Source: Pseudomonas sp. BBP2017 (GTDB lineage: Bacteria > Pseudomonadota > Gammaproteobacteria > Pseudomonadales > Pseudomonadaceae). From it: a stretch of 64,000 nucleotides of DNA. Positions 30,241 to 42,912 of the stretch are shown piece after piece (the stretch's first letter is position 1; each line of letters begins with the position of its first letter). Location: contig NZ_PVZN01000010.1 of assembly GCF_003024385.1 (NCBI RefSeq), positions 114,415 through 178,414 of the forward strand, written 5' to 3'. Both the position numbers and the translations under genes were made by a program. The notes under the pieces were generated by a model. That model did not search any database and was not told the origin of the DNA. It worked only from the letters and a program-made list of their open reading frames with translations.

Positions 30241-30612
30241 TCAGCATCCAAAGGCGTCTTTCAGCCATTGCAGCGCTTGGCCCGAGTGGCCTCTGCCTTG
30301 CACGGCGATCACATCGAAACGGCAGGGATGGTTGGCCCAGCGTGTTTCCTTGTGCAGAAAAGACTCGGCGGCTAGTACCAGTTTGTCCTGCTTGCGCCCG
30401 TCGATACTACCGAGCGCGCCGCCAAAGTCCGCATGCAACCGATAGCGAACTTCGACGAATACTACTGTATCGCTGTCGAGCATGACCAGATCAAGCTCGC
30501 CGCGTTTGCATCGCCAGTTCTGCGCCAGCAGGCGCAGGCCTTGCCCTTGAAGGTACTCAAGGGCGTGCCGCTCGGCGGCCTGGCCTGCGTGTTGGCGTGA
30601 ACTGTCGGGCAT
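30241..30612 (-). CDS. yraN: YraN / UPF0102 nuclease-fold protein
   Basis: A 123-residue protein with the restriction-endonuclease-like fold of UPF0102. The conserved core is GELDLVMLDSDTVVFVEVRYR, in which the Glu, Asp and ExR residues resemble a Holliday-junction-resolvase-type active site. A nuclease role in DNA repair is often suggested but not proven. The start overlaps the lpoA stop by one base (TGATG), so it is coupled to lpoA. It is separated from gmhA by 134 bp with no gene. Confidence 0.9.
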   Translation of the reverse strand: MPDSSRQHAGQAAERHALEYLQGQGLRLLAQNWRCKRGELDLVMLDSDTVVFVEVRYRLHADFGGALGSIDGRKQDKLVLAAESFLHKETRWANHPCRFDVIAVQGRGHSGQALQWLKDAFGC

Positions 30613-32432
30613 CAGCGTGGGGTGTCAGGCAGACGTATGATCTGCCCGCCAGAGAACTCGGCCCACGGCAGCTGACGTTCGATGCGCTGGTTCGGGTTCA
30701 TGCTCAGGCTGCCGGAGAAGCCTTCGATACGGTTATCCGGTAGGGTCTTGAGCTGGCCCAGGCGTGGCGCCAGGCTGTAGGCGTCGATACCCATGGCGTA
30801 CAGGCGGCCAAGGCTACCGTTGGCTTGCGGCCACTGGCTGACGACTTGCTGGCGCAGGGCGTTGTTGGTATCGAGCAGCCACGGGGTTTCGCAGAAGCGG
30901 ATGCCGTTCATGTCGTTGTACTGGTTGACGTCACCGCTGGCGCTGTACAAATGTGAAGTGGCGTAGACCGGCACGTCACCGGCGTACTGGAAGTTCAGGG
31001 TCGGCTTGATCTGCTGGCCTTGCTGTGGGGTGGCGGCGAGGAAGATGAAATCGATGTCCTGACGACGCGACGGCTGTGCCGAGACGTTGCCGCCGACGGT
31101 ATTCTGCAGGCTCTTGGCACGGCCTTCGCTCTGGCGCAGCTGGAACAGGTCAGCAATCTGCTGGGCCAATGCTACCGGTTGGTCGACGTGCTCGGCGGCG
31201 AGCAGGGTGCCGCCGTTGGCTTCCCAATCCTGACGGAATGCCTTGAGCACACGGTCGCCCCATTCGCCACGAGGGACCAAGGCAACGGCGCGAACCATGC
31301 CGTCGGCGCGGGCGCGACGCGACACTTCGCGGGCTTCGTCTTCGGCGGCCAGGCCAAACTGGAACAATTGTGCTGGGCCTTTCTGGCCGGCATCGCTGTA
31401 ATTCAGGGCCAGGGTGGTGATCGGCAGCTGTGGGCGCGAAGCGAGTTGCTTGACCAGTGGTTTTTCCAGCGGGCCAACCACCAGTTGCACGCCAGCGGCC
31501 TGGGCCTGGCGATAGAAGTCATCCAGGGACGTCAGGCGCGAGCTATCGAACACTTCGACGGCGGGTGGCTTCTGTCCCGCTTGCTGGGCCTGGAAGTGCG
31601 CAGCCATGAAGCCATCGCGCAGGGCGCGGGCAACGCCGGCCAGCTGGCCTTCCTGTGGCAGCAGCAGGGCAATCTTGGTCAGCGGCTGGCTGGCCATTTC
31701 TTTGAGCTTGACCAGCGCCAGTGGCAGTTGCAGGGCTGCCGGGTGCTCAGGGTGCTGCTTGCGCCAGGTCTCGATCGCTGCCTGTTGCTGTTCCAGGGTG
31801 CCGGCGCTTTTTACTGTCAGGGCCAGGCTGGCCCAGCCAGCCAAGGGGTCGGCCCCGGTGCTGGCGCCTTGCAGTTGATCGCTGGGCAGGGCTGCAACCA
31901 GGTTCCAGATGGCATTCTGGTTGTCGCTGGCGGCGTTGCCGCTGAGCAGTGGCGCCAGTTCGACGCGGGCCTGCGCTGCGGCCAGGGTCTGGCCATTGGC
32001 TTCCAGTACGCTGGCCTGCACGCTGCGGGTGCGCCGTTGTTGTTCGTCCGGCAGTTCACCCAGGCGCGCGAGGCTTGGGTGGCTCAGGGCGGTCAGCGCG
32101 GCTTTGGGCTGGTTGCGGCTCATGGCCAGCTCGGCGCTCAGCGTGCTGGCGAAGATCTGTTGGGCCGGTTTGAGTTGCGCCACAGGCACTTGCTCGAGGA
32201 TTCGCGCTGCGCGCACATTATCCTTTTGTTGGTGAGCCAGGTCGGCAGCGCTCAAGCGCAGCAGCGCGGCTTGTTCCGGTGTCTTGCTGGTGGTGGCCTG
32301 TTCAAGCAGTTGCTCAATGCTGGCGTCTGGGGTGCGCGGCAGTTCGCCGAGGCTCGACGAAGGCGAGCTGGCGCAGGCTGCCAGCAGGGCGGCGAGGCAA
32401 AGGGCTGTGAACAGCCGCAGGCAAGCGATCAT
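30612..32432 (-). CDS. lpoA: Penicillin-binding protein activator LpoA
   Basis: A 606-residue outer-membrane lipoprotein. The lipobox LAAC puts the lipidated Cys at 20. An N-terminal TPR-like helical half (about 35-250) is followed by a periplasmic-binding-protein-like half (about 255-600). E. coli LpoA reaches through the peptidoglycan to stimulate PBP1a, and in Pseudomonas LpoA is the cognate activator of PBP1a. It is divergent from rsmI, exactly as in E. coli. Confidence 0.93.
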   Translation of the reverse strand: MIACLRLFTALCLAALLAACASSPSSSLGELPRTPDASIEQLLEQATTSKTPEQAALLRLSAADLAHQQKDNVRAARILEQVPVAQLKPAQQIFASTLSAELAMSRNQPKAALTALSHPSLARLGELPDEQQRRTRSVQASVLEANGQTLAAAQARVELAPLLSGNAASDNQNAIWNLVAALPSDQLQGASTGADPLAGWASLALTVKSAGTLEQQQAAIETWRKQHPEHPAALQLPLALVKLKEMASQPLTKIALLLPQEGQLAGVARALRDGFMAAHFQAQQAGQKPPAVEVFDSSRLTSLDDFYRQAQAAGVQLVVGPLEKPLVKQLASRPQLPITTLALNYSDAGQKGPAQLFQFGLAAEDEAREVSRRARADGMVRAVALVPRGEWGDRVLKAFRQDWEANGGTLLAAEHVDQPVALAQQIADLFQLRQSEGRAKSLQNTVGGNVSAQPSRRQDIDFIFLAATPQQGQQIKPTLNFQYAGDVPVYATSHLYSASGDVNQYNDMNGIRFCETPWLLDTNNALRQQVVSQWPQANGSLGRLYAMGIDAYSLAPRLGQLKTLPDNRIEGFSGSLSMNPNQRIERQLPWAEFSGGQIIRLPDTPR

Positions 32433-32618
32433 GTAAGGGTCCTGTTACTCGATCAAATTAACTGGCAATTGTACCCAAGCACTGGCCGGGGCGCGATGTT
32501 GCTGGCGTTAATCCTTCAATATAGGTGGTGGAGCGCAGTGTGCGGGCGGTGCAGGTTACGCATTGTTGCCGTCAGTCGGGCTACAATGGCGCTTTGTTCA
32601 ACACGACAGGTGTGTGCT

Positions 32619-33494
32619 GTGACTGATGTTCCAGGGGCTTCCCATTCCACTGCTGGCACGCTTTACGTGGTGGCCACGCCCATCGGCAACCTGGATGACA
32701 TGAGCGCGCGGGCGCTGAAAGTGCTCAGCGATGTGGCCCTGATCGCTGCGGAAGACACGCGTCATTCCATTCGCTTGTTGCAACACTTCGGTATCAATAC
32801 CCCCTTGGCGGCCTGTCACGAGCACAACGAACGAGAGGAGGGCAGCCGCTTTCTCACGCGTCTGCTGGCTGGCGATAACGTGGCGCTGATCTCCGATGCA
32901 GGTACGCCATTGATTTCCGACCCTGGCTACCATCTGGTGCGCCAGGCGCGTGCTGCGGGGGTCGCCGTGGTTCCGGTGCCCGGTGCCTGTGCTTTGATTG
33001 CCGCGCTGTCGGCTGCGGGGCTGCCGTCTGATCGCTTCATCTTTGAGGGCTTTCTGCCGGCCAAGGCGGTCGGACGCAAGGCGCGTCTGAGTCAGGTCAA
33101 GGAAGAACCGCGGACCTTGATCTTTTACGAGGCGCCGCATCGGATTCTCGAATGCCTGCAGGATATGGAGGCAGTGTTTGGTGCCGAGCGTCCCGCTTTG
33201 CTGGCGCGTGAGCTGACCAAGACCTTTGAAACCCTCAAGGGGTTGCCGCTGGGAGAACTGCGTGCGTTTGTCGAAGCCGACAGTAATCAGCAGCGCGGTG
33301 AATGTGTGGTGCTGGTAGCCGGCTGGACTGCGCCGGAAGATGAGCAGGCAGTAAGCAGCGAAGCCATGCGCGTGCTCGACCTGCTGCTGGCAGAGATGCC
33401 ACTCAAGCGAGCGGCGGCCCTGGCAGCGGAAATTACCGGCGTGCGCAAGAATGTGTTGTATCAGGCGGCTCTGGAAAAACAGAAAGACAACTAG
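32619..33494 (+). CDS. rsmI: 16S rRNA (cytidine(1402)-2'-O)-methyltransferase RsmI
   Basis: A 291-residue SAM-dependent methyltransferase of the tetrapyrrole-methylase fold. [14 protein letters not shown] (about 20-33) and the [15 protein letters not shown]-binding segment are diagnostic. With RsmH, encoded in the dcw cluster nearby, it makes m4Cm1402 in the ribosomal P site. The start is a GTG at 32619, preceded by GACAGG. An open frame reaches far upstream to 31020, but it is antisense to lpoA and not part of the gene. Confidence 0.93.
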   Translation: MTDVPGASHSTAGTLYVVATPIGNLDDMSARALKVLSDVALIAAEDTRHSIRLLQHFGINTPLAACHEHNEREEGSRFLTRLLAGDNVALISDAGTPLISDPGYHLVRQARAAGVAVVPVPGACALIAALSAAGLPSDRFIFEGFLPAKAVGRKARLSQVKEEPRTLIFYEAPHRILECLQDMEAVFGAERPALLARELTKTFETLKGLPLGELRAFVEADSNQQRGECVVLVAGWTAPEDEQAVSSEAMRVLDLLLAEMPLKRAAALAAEITGVRKNVLYQAALEKQKDN

Positions 33495-33523
33495 TGGCTT
33501 GGTGCTACGATTTGTTTTATCGC

Positions 33524-33552
33524 TTGTTCTTGAGCGTCTCTGCCGTTAACCT
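33524..33552 (+). promoter_or_regulatory. Candidate promoter for rnpB
   Basis: TTGTTC (33524-33529), 17 bp and TAACCT (33547-33552) place the transcription start about 9-10 bp downstream, at the expected 5' end of the RNase P RNA. This is a motif match supported by the position. Confidence 0.45.
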
Positions 33553-33561
33553 TTGCGGCGG

Positions 33562-33920
33562 AGAGTCGATCGGACAGTCGCTGCCTTCTTTTGTTCTGCA
33601 AAAGAGGGGGGAGGAAAGTCCGGGCTCCATAGGGCAGAGTGCCAGGTAACGCCTGGGAGGCGCGAGCCTACGGAAAGTGCCACAGAAAACAACCGCCTAA
33701 GCACTTCGGTGCCGGTAAGGGTGAAAAGGTGCGGTAAGAGCGCACCGCACGACTGGCAACAGTTCGTGGCTAGGTAAACCCCACTCGGAGCAAGACCAAA
33801 TAGGGTTCCATATGGCGCGGCCCGCGTTGGAACCGGGTAGGTTGCTAGAGGCGTCCAGTGATGGCCGTCGTAGAGGAATGACTGTCCTCGACAAAACCCG
33901 GCTTACAGATCGACTCTCCA
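33562..33920 (+). ncRNA. rnpB: RNase P catalytic RNA (bacterial type A)
   Basis: About 359 nt. The 5' end AGAGTCGATC pairs with GATCGACTCT at the 3' end (33908-33917), forming P1. Universal conserved regions are present: GAGGAAAGTCCGGGCTCC near the start (CR I) and TAGAGGAATGACTG with ACAAAACCCGGCTTACAG near the end (CR IV-V). The RNA cleaves 5' leaders from pre-tRNAs together with RnpA. The location between rsmI and mraZ is standard for pseudomonads. The exact 3' end is uncertain by a few bases, and no clear terminator follows. Confidence 0.97.
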
Positions 33921-34126
33921 CCTCATCCCCCTCCTGCTTGAATCGATAGCAGATGTGTCTTGGTAATACCAAAAAAATCTTACTCTTAATAAATCACTTT
34001 AAGTTCGGACTCTATTTGTCTGAATGAGTTTGATTTTTTCTGTCAGAAATTTCCCCGAATGGTCCTTTCATCTTCCTTTCCTGCGCTAAATCACCGATCT
34101 GTAAGGGATTTCCTTGTAGGCGCGCC
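33921..34126. other. Intergenic, AT-rich, between rnpB and the mraZ promoter
   Basis: The stretch is distinctly AT-richer than its surroundings, with A and T runs around 33969-34045. I see no open reading frame with a ribosome binding site, no clear terminator and no repeat in it. Confidence 0.5.
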
Positions 34127-34156
34127 TTGACGGTGTGGTGGGCGGATTCCTATAGT
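34127..34156 (+). promoter_or_regulatory. Sigma-70 promoter of the dcw cluster (Pmra)
   Basis: TTGACG (34127-34132), an 18-bp spacer and TATAGT (34151-34156) form the best promoter match in the window. The predicted start near 34163 falls at the first base of the MraZ box array. Confidence 0.75.
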
Positions 34157-34162
34157 GTGCGC

Positions 34163-34223
34163 AAGTGGCAGAAAGTGGCATGAAGTGGGTTTTCTGATTA
34201 CAAAAAAGCTGACAAGTGGGGAA
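34163..34223 (+). promoter_or_regulatory. MraZ operator: three contiguous 10-bp repeats plus a fourth near the start codon
   Basis: AAGTGGCAGA (34163), AAGTGGCATG (34173) and AAGTGGGTTT (34183) repeat with exact 10-bp period. A fourth, AAGTGGGGAA (34214), lies 31 bp further on and overlaps the mraZ ribosome binding site. MraZ is known to bind direct repeats of GTGG/TGGG-type boxes spaced by one helical turn. The array begins at the predicted transcription start, so autorepression is expected. Confidence 0.8.
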
Positions 34224-34231
34224 TCGCAGCC

Positions 34232-34687
34232 GTGTTCCGCGGAGCAAACGCTATCAACCTCGACGCAAAGGGCCGTCTCGCAATGCCGAGCCGGTACCGT
34301 GACGAGCTCGATTCGCGTAGTTCCGGGCAGTTGATCGTGACCATCGACGCAGTAGACCCCTGCTTGTGTGTATACCCGCTCGATGAGTGGGAGCTGATTG
34401 AGGCCAAGTTGCGCGCCTTGCCGTCATTGCGTGAAGAGAACCGTCGCCTGCAGCGTCTGCTGATCGGCAATGCGGTGGATCTGGAGCTTGATGGCAGTGG
34501 GCGTTTCCTGGTGCCTCCGCGTTTGCGCGAGTACGCCAAGCTCGACAAGAAGGCAATGCTGGTGGGGCAACTGAACAAATTTCAGCTGTGGGACGAGGAC
34601 GCCTGGAACGCAGTTTCGGCAGCCGACCTTGCAGCTATCCAACAACCGGGCGCCATGCCTGATGAACTGCGTGATTTGATCCTGTGA
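34232..34687 (+). CDS. mraZ: Transcriptional regulator MraZ
   Basis: A 151-residue protein with two SpoVT/AbrB-like repeats (about 5-50 and 80-125), each with the DxKGR / DGSGR motif. MraZ forms a ring and represses its own dcw promoter. The start is a GTG at 34232, with GGGGAA 10-15 bp upstream inside the fourth operator repeat. It is the first gene of the dcw cluster. Its stop overlaps the GTG of rsmH by 4 bases. Confidence 0.96.
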   Translation: MFRGANAINLDAKGRLAMPSRYRDELDSRSSGQLIVTIDAVDPCLCVYPLDEWELIEAKLRALPSLREENRRLQRLLIGNAVDLELDGSGRFLVPPRLREYAKLDKKAMLVGQLNKFQLWDEDAWNAVSAADLAAIQQPGAMPDELRDLIL

Positions 34688-35627
34688 CTATAGATAGCGG
34701 CTTTAACCACATCACCGTACTGCTTGACGAAGCCGTCGAGGCTCTCGCCGTACGCGCCGGTGGCTGTTATCTGGATGGCACCTTCGGGCGCGGCGGGCAC
34801 AGCCGGCTGATTCTCAGCAAGCTCGGGCCACAAGGAAAGTTGCTCGGTTTTGACAAAGATCCTCAAGCGATTGCCACCGGGCAAGCGCTGGCGGCCGAAG
34901 ACGGCCGCTTTGTCATTGTGCAGCGCAGTTTTGCCGAGCTGGGCGATGAAGTTGCCCAGCGCGGCCTGGCCGGCAAGGTCAGCGGCATCCTGATGGACCT
35001 GGGCGTTTCTTCGCCACAGCTCGATGACCCGGAGCGCGGTTTCAGCTTTCTCAACGACGGTCCGCTGGATATGCGCATGGACCCGACGCGTGGTATCAGC
35101 GCTGCCGAGTTTATCGCCAGCGCCCCGGCCGAAGAAATCGCCAGGGTGTTCAAGGAATATGGCGAAGAGCGTTTTGCCAAGCGCATGGCCAATGCTGTCG
35201 TGGCGCGTCGCGAAATTCAGCCTTTTGAGCGCACCGCCGATCTGGCTGAAGTGCTCAAGGTTGCCAACCCTGCCTGGGAAAAGGGCAAGAACCCGGCGAC
35301 CCGCGCCTTCCAGGGCCTGCGCATTCACGTTAACAATGAACTCGGCGACCTTGAGGCCGGCCTTGAAGCCGCGCTTGAAGCGTTGGAAGTCGGCGGGCGT
35401 CTGGTAGTGATCAGCTTCCACTCCCTGGAAGATCGCATCGTCAAACTGTTCATGCGCAAGCTGGTCAAGGGCGAATCCGATAACCTGCCGCGCAACCTGC
35501 CTGTGCAGCACAAGCATTTCGAACCGAAGATCAAGGTCCACGGCAAGGCCCAATTCGCCTCCGAAGCCGAACTCAAGGCCAACCCACGTTCGCGCAGTGC
35601 CGTTATGCGCGTTGCCGAGAAACTGCG

Positions 35628-35631
<4 letters not shown>
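34684..35631 (+). CDS. rsmH: 16S rRNA (cytosine(1402)-N4)-methyltransferase RsmH
   Basis: A 315-residue SAM-dependent methyltransferase, formerly MraW. The N-terminal [14 protein letters not shown] and GGHSRLIL segments and the [21 protein letters not shown] motif are diagnostic. It adds the N4-methyl group to C1402, complementing RsmI. The start is GTG, sharing GTGA with the mraZ stop. Its own stop shares GTGA with the ftsL start, so the three genes are tightly coupled. Confidence 0.97.
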
Positions 35632-37653
<2,022 letters not shown>

Positions 37654-37654
<1 letters not shown>

Positions 37655-39117
37655 TGACAATGCCATTGAGTAAGCTTTTCACCCAGGCCAGTAGCGATCC
37701 GTCGATTCGCGAGTTGACACTGGACAGCCGAAATGTGCGTCCGGGCGACCTGTTTCTGGCAGTCCCCGGTGCGCAGGTTGACGGTCGTGAGCACATTGCC
37801 GATGCGCTCAAGCGCGGCGCGGCAGCTGTTGCCTATGAAGCGCAAGGCGCGAGTGTGCTGCCGATTAGCAAAGTGCCACTGATTCCGGTCAAAGGCCTGA
37901 TTGCCCAGTTGTCGGATATTGCCGGGCGCTTCTATGGCGAGCCGAGCCGTCAGCTGGATCTGGTCGGCGTCACCGGCACCAACGGCAAGACCAGCGTGAC
38001 TCAACTGGTGGCCCAGGCCCTGGACAAACTCGGTCAGCGCTGCGGCCTGATCGGCACCCTGGGCACGGGGTTCTATGGCGAACTGCAAAGTGGCCGCCTG
38101 ACCACGCCTGATCCGATCGCCGTGCAGGCGACCCTGAATGATCTGAAGAAGGGCGGGGCGAAAGCCGTCGCCATGGAGGTTTCTTCGCATGCCCTGGATC
38201 AGGGCCGGGTTGCGGCGCTGGAATTCGATATCGCGGTGATGACCAACCTGTCGCGCGATCACCTTGATTATCACGGCAGCATGCCGGCCTACGAAGACGC
38301 CAAGGCGCGTCTGTTCGCCTGGCCGAACCTGCGCTGCCGGGTAGTCAACCTGGATGATGACTTCGGTCGTCGCCTGGCAGGTAAGCATGCCAAGTCGCGT
38401 CTGATCAGCTACAGCCTTAAAGACAGCGGCGCTTCGCTGTACTGCCGCGAAGCGCATTTTGACGACGATGGTGTGCGTGCTGTGATCGTCACTGCCCAGG
38501 GCGAACGCACCCTGCGCAGCCGCCTGCTTGGCCGTTTCAACTTGAGCAATATGCTGGCGGCGGTCGGTACCCTGCTGGCGCTGGACTATGCGCTGGATGA
38601 AATTCTCAAGGTCACCCCGTTGCTGGAAGGGCCGATCGGCCGCATGCAGCGCCTGGGTGGTGGCAGCAAACCGCTGGTGGTGGTCGATTACGCCCACACC
38701 CCAGATGCGCTTGAGCAAGTACTTCAGGCCCTGCGCCCGCACGCCAAAGGCCAGTTGTTGTGCCTGTTCGGCTGCGGAGGTGATCGTGATCGCGGCAAGC
38801 GTCCATTGATGGCCGAAGTGGCCGAGCGTCTGGCTGACCGCGTGCTGGTCACCGATGACAACCCGCGTACAGAAGACCCGCAGCAGATCTTTGCCGACAT
38901 CCGGCCAGGTTTTATCAAGGCCGATGCAGTCGAGTTCGTCGCCGGGCGCGGCGCGGCCATCGCCCAGCTGATTGCCAGTGCCGCTGTTGACGATGTCATC
39001 GTCCTGGCCGGCAAAGGCCACGAGGACTATCAGGAAATCAACGGTCAGCGTCACGACTTTTCCGACTTGGTTGAAGCCGAGAAAGCGCTCGCAGTCTGGG
39101 AGGCCCCTCATGCTTAA
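37654..39117 (+). CDS. murE: UDP-MurNAc-L-Ala-D-Glu:meso-diaminopimelate ligase MurE
   Basis: A 487-residue Mur ligase that adds meso-diaminopimelate to the stem peptide. The ATP motif is VTGTNGKTS (about 108-116). DNPRTED near residue 405 is the signature that selects meso-DAP rather than lysine. The ATG at 37654 overlaps the ftsI stop. An in-frame TTG at 37651 and an ATG at 37660 are less likely. The murF start lies 8 bases inside its 3' end. Confidence 0.97.
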
Positions 39118-40477
39118 GCCATTGACCCTCAGCCAGTTGACCGCACCGCTGCAAGGCCGCCTGCTGGGTGCTGATGCCACCTTCAACGGCGTCAGCATCG
39201 ACAGTCGCGCAATCATTGCCGGGCAACTGTTTGTCGCCTTGGCCGGGCCGCGTTTTGACGGTCACGATTACCTCAATGAAGTTCAGGCCAAGGGCGCCGT
39301 GGCGGCCTTGGTCGAGCGCGAAGTGCCGGGTAGCGACCTGCCGCAACTGCTGGTTGCCGATTGCCGACTGGCCTTGGGGCAACTCGGCGCGCTCAATCGT
39401 GTTGCGTTCGACAAGTCGGTCGCCGCCATTACCGGCTCCAGCGGCAAAACCACGGTCAAGGAAATGCTTGCCAGCATCCTGCGCACCCGTGGTCCAGTCC
39501 TGGCGACCCGCGGCAACCTGAACAACGACCTCGGTGCACCGCTGACCCTGCTTGAAATCGCCCCGGAGCATAGCGCGGCGGTCATCGAGCTGGGTGCCTC
39601 GCGCATTGGCGAGATCGCCTACACCGTTGGCCTGACCAAGCCGCAGGTGGCACTGATCAATAACGCCGGTACCGCGCATGTCGGCGAGTTCGGCGGCCCG
39701 GAGAAGATTGTCGAAGCCAAGGGCGAGATCCTCGAAGGTCTGGGTCAGGATGGCGTGGCTGTATTGAACCTTGATGACAAGGCCTTCGGCACCTGGAAAC
39801 AGCGCGCCGGTAATCGTCCGCTGCTGACTTTCGCCCTGAACAACGCGGGCGCAGATTTCCATGCCGCTGACCTCGCCCAGGATGAGCGTGGTAGCCCGTC
39901 TTTCGACCTGCACAGTCCATTGGGTGTAGCGCGGGTCCAGCTCAATCTGCTCGGTACTCATAACGTCAGCAATGCACTGGCCGCCGCTGCCGCCGCACAT
40001 GCCTTTGGTCTGACGCTGGACGGAATCGTCCAGGGCTTGAATGCCGTGCAACCCGTCAAGGGCCGAACTGTCGTACAGATGGCGCCGAGCGGCGTGCGGG
40101 TGATTGACGACACTTATAACGCAAACCCCACCTCCATGTGCGCTGCCGTTGATATACTCGCTGGCTTTTCCGGGCGCACCGTTCTGGTGCTCGGGGATAT
40201 CGGCGAATTGGGCCAGTGGGCTGAGGAAGGGCATCGGCAGGTAGGCGACTACGCCAAAGATAAAGTTTCGGCGCTGTATGCGGTGGGGCCGAACATGGCT
40301 CACGCAGTGGCAGCGTTTGGCGCCAATGCCCGGCATTTCGCTAATCAAGCTGACCTGATCGACGCAGTTCGCGGCGAGCAGGCCACTAACACCACTATTT
40401 TGATCAAGGGTTCGCGCAGCGCTGCGATGGAAAACGTCGTGGCGGCTTTGTGCGGTTCCAGCGGGGAGAAACATTAA
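39110..40477 (+). CDS. murF: UDP-MurNAc-tripeptide:D-Ala-D-Ala ligase MurF
   Basis: A 455-residue Mur ligase that attaches D-Ala-D-Ala to complete the pentapeptide. The ATP motif is [12 protein letters not shown] (about 106-117), and [11 protein letters not shown] (about 334-344) is the family's C-terminal signature. The ATG at 39110 gives the standard length. The longer open frame upstream only shadows murE. Its stop TAA shares one base with the mraY ATG. Confidence 0.97.
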   Translation: MLKPLTLSQLTAPLQGRLLGADATFNGVSIDSRAIIAGQLFVALAGPRFDGHDYLNEVQAKGAVAALVEREVPGSDLPQLLVADCRLALGQLGALNRVAFDKSVAAITGSSGKTTVKEMLASILRTRGPVLATRGNLNNDLGAPLTLLEIAPEHSAAVIELGASRIGEIAYTVGLTKPQVALINNAGTAHVGEFGGPEKIVEAKGEILEGLGQDGVAVLNLDDKAFGTWKQRAGNRPLLTFALNNAGADFHAADLAQDERGSPSFDLHSPLGVARVQLNLLGTHNVSNALAAAAAAHAFGLTLDGIVQGLNAVQPVKGRTVVQMAPSGVRVIDDTYNANPTSMCAAVDILAGFSGRTVLVLGDIGELGQWAEEGHRQVGDYAKDKVSALYAVGPNMAHAVAAFGANARHFANQADLIDAVRGEQATNTTILIKGSRSAAMENVVAALCGSSGEKH

Positions 40478-41559
40478 TGCTGCTGCTGCTGGCTGAGTAT
40501 CTGCAACAGTTCTACAAAGGCTTCGCGGTCTTTCAGTACCTGTCCCTGCGCGGGATTCTGGGTGTGCTGACCGCGTTGTCGCTGGCCCTGTGGTTGGGCC
40601 CCTGGATGATTCGTACCCTGCAGATTCGCCAGATCGGCCAAGCGGTTCGTAACGACGGCCCGCAATCGCACCTTTCCAAATCCGGTACCCCGACCATGGG
40701 CGGCGCCCTGATTCTCTCGGCTATCGGTATCAGCACCCTGCTGTGGGCTGACCTGACCAACCGTTATGTCTGGGTAGTACTGATCGTTACCTTGCTGTTC
40801 GGCGCCATCGGCTGGGTTGATGACTACCGCAAGGTGATCGAGAAGAACTCGCGTGGCCTGCCAAGCCGCTGGAAGTATTTCTGGCAGTCGGTGTTCGGCC
40901 TGGGTGCGGCGATCTTCCTGTATATGACTGCTCCGAGCAGCGTCGAGACCACGCTGATCGTGCCGATGCTCAAAGATGTCACTATCCCGCTGGGTATCGG
41001 TTTCGTGGTACTGACCTACTTCGTCATCGTCGGTTCGAGCAACGCGGTGAACCTGACCGATGGCCTCGATGGCCTGGCGATCATGCCAACGGTCATGGTC
41101 GGCGGTGCTCTGGGGATCTTCTGCTACCTGTCGGGCAACGTGAAATTCGCCGAGTACCTGCTGATTCCTTACGTGCCAGGCGCCGGTGAGCTGATCGTAT
41201 TCTGCGGTGCACTGATCGGTGCCGGTCTGGGCTTCCTCTGGTTCAACACCTATCCGGCCCAGGTATTCATGGGCGACGTCGGTGCCCTGGCACTGGGCGC
41301 AGCGCTGGGCACCATCGCCGTCATCGTTCGCCAGGAAATCGTCCTGTTCATCATGGGCGGCGTGTTCGTCATGGAGACCCTGTCGGTAGTGATCCAGGTG
41401 GCCTCGTTCAAGCTCACCGGCAAGCGTGTGTTCCGCATGGCCCCGATCCACCACCACTTTGAACTCAAGGGTTGGCCCGAGCCGCGGGTGATCGTCCGTT
41501 TCTGGATTATTACCGTGATTCTGGTGCTGATCGGCCTTGCCACCCTGAAACTGAGGTAG
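40477..41559 (+). CDS. mraY: Phospho-MurNAc-pentapeptide translocase MraY
   Basis: A 360-residue polytopic enzyme with about ten helices. It forms lipid I from UDP-MurNAc-pentapeptide and undecaprenyl phosphate. The catalytic aspartates lie in GWVDDYRKV and in [13 protein letters not shown]. The late cytoplasmic loop [14 protein letters not shown] carries the HHH motif. The ATG at 40477 gives the exact family length. Confidence 0.98.
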   Translation: MLLLLAEYLQQFYKGFAVFQYLSLRGILGVLTALSLALWLGPWMIRTLQIRQIGQAVRNDGPQSHLSKSGTPTMGGALILSAIGISTLLWADLTNRYVWVVLIVTLLFGAIGWVDDYRKVIEKNSRGLPSRWKYFWQSVFGLGAAIFLYMTAPSSVETTLIVPMLKDVTIPLGIGFVVLTYFVIVGSSNAVNLTDGLDGLAIMPTVMVGGALGIFCYLSGNVKFAEYLLIPYVPGAGELIVFCGALIGAGLGFLWFNTYPAQVFMGDVGALALGAALGTIAVIVRQEIVLFIMGGVFVMETLSVVIQVASFKLTGKRVFRMAPIHHHFELKGWPEPRVIVRFWIITVILVLIGLATLKLR

Positions 41560-41565
41560 AAACGC

Positions 41566-42912
41566 GTGTCACTGATCGCTTCTGACCACTTCCGCATCGT
41601 TGTCGGCCTCGGCAAGAGCGGCATGTCCCTGGTTCGCTTCCTGGCGAACCAGGGCGTTGCCTTTGCGGTCGCCGACACCCGTGAGCAACCACCGGAACTG
41701 GAAACCCTGCGCCGCGATTACCCGCAGGTGGAAGTACGCTGTGGCGAGCTGGATGTAGAGTTTCTCTGCCGCGCCGACGAGCTGTATGTCAGCCCGGGTC
41801 TGGCCCTGGCCACCCCGGCGCTGCAGCAAGCCGCTGCCCGTGGTGTGAAGCTGTCCGGTGATATCGAGCTGTTTGCCCGTAACGCCAAAGCGCCGATCAT
41901 CGCCATCAGCGGTTCCAACGCGAAAAGTACGGTGACCACGCTGGTCGGCGAAATGGCGGTCGCGGCTGGTAAGCGCGTGGCTGTCGGCGGCAACCTCGGT
42001 ACCCCGGCGCTGGACCTGCTCAGTGACGACGTTGAGCTGTATGTGATGGAGCTGTCGAGTTTCCAGCTGGAGACCACCGATCAGCTCAACGCTGAAGTCG
42101 CCACCGTGCTCAACGTCAGCGAAGATCACATGGACCGCTACAGCGGCCTGCCGGCCTATCACCTGGCCAAACACCGGATCTTCCGTGGTGCGCGGCAAGT
42201 GGTGGTCAATCGTCAGGACGCCCTGAGCCGTCCGTTGCTGGCCGAGAACCAGCCGGTGTGGACCTTCGGCCTGAACGTGCCTGACTTCAAGGCCTTTGGC
42301 CTGCGTGAAGAGAATGGCGAGAAGTATCTGGCGTTCGAGTTCCAGAACCTGATGCCGGTGCGCGAGCTGAAAATCCGTGGTTCGCACAACCAGTCCAACG
42401 CCCTGGCCGCACTGGCCCTGGGGCATGCGGTCGGCTTGCCGATGGACGCTATGCTGTCCAGCCTGCGCACCTTCGCCGGTCTGGCGCACCGTTGCCAGTG
42501 GCTTCGTGAGCGCGACGGCGTGAACTGGTACGACGACTCCAAGGCCACCAACGTCGGTGCTGCTCTGGCGGCTATCGAAGGTTTGGGTGCCGATATTGAC
42601 GGCAAGCTGGTGCTGGTCGCTGGCGGTGATGGCAAAGGTGCAGATTTCAGCGCCCTGCGTGCGCCGGTAGCCGCGCATTGCCGCGCTGTAGTGCTGCTGG
42701 GTCGCGATGCCGAGCGCCTGGCTGAAGCGCTGGGTGACAGCGTGCCGCTGATCCGGGTGAAAACCCTCGATGAAGCCGTGCAGCAATGTGCCGAACTGGC
42801 CCGTCCTGGCGATGCCGTGCTGCTCTCGCCAGCTTGCGCCAGTCTCGATATGTTCAAGAATTTTGAAGAGCGTGGGCGTCTGTTTGCCCAGGCCGTAGGA
42901 GGGCTGGCATGA
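41566..42912 (+). CDS. murD: UDP-MurNAc-L-Ala:D-Glu ligase MurD
   Basis: A 448-residue Mur ligase that adds D-glutamate to UDP-MurNAc-L-Ala. An N-terminal Rossmann segment (VGLGKSGMSLVRFL) binds the UDP substrate. The ATP motif is ISGSNAKSTVTTL (about 113-125), with Ala-Lys-Ser in place of the usual Gly-Lys-Thr/Ser form. The start is a GTG at 41566, 7 bp after mraY. Its stop overlaps the ftsW start by 4 bases. Confidence 0.97.
   Translation: MSLIASDHFRIVVGLGKSGMSLVRFLANQGVAFAVADTREQPPELETLRRDYPQVEVRCGELDVEFLCRADELYVSPGLALATPALQQAAARGVKLSGDIELFARNAKAPIIAISGSNAKSTVTTLVGEMAVAAGKRVAVGGNLGTPALDLLSDDVELYVMELSSFQLETTDQLNAEVATVLNVSEDHMDRYSGLPAYHLAKHRIFRGARQVVVNRQDALSRPLLAENQPVWTFGLNVPDFKAFGLREENGEKYLAFEFQNLMPVRELKIRGSHNQSNALAALALGHAVGLPMDAMLSSLRTFAGLAHRCQWLRERDGVNWYDDSKATNVGAALAAIEGLGADIDGKLVLVAGGDGKGADFSALRAPVAAHCRAVVLLGRDAERLAEALGDSVPLIRVKTLDEAVQQCAELARPGDAVLLSPACASLDMFKNFEERGRLFAQAVGGLA

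Noticed and set aside
31020..32618. Long upstream extension of the rsmI reading frame
   Set aside because: It runs antisense through lpoA. RsmI homology begins only after the GTG at 32619, which has a ribosome binding site.
34163..34192. Tandem 10-bp repeats as a CRISPR or minisatellite
   Set aside because: There are only three contiguous units with no spacers, and the motif and position fit the MraZ operator.
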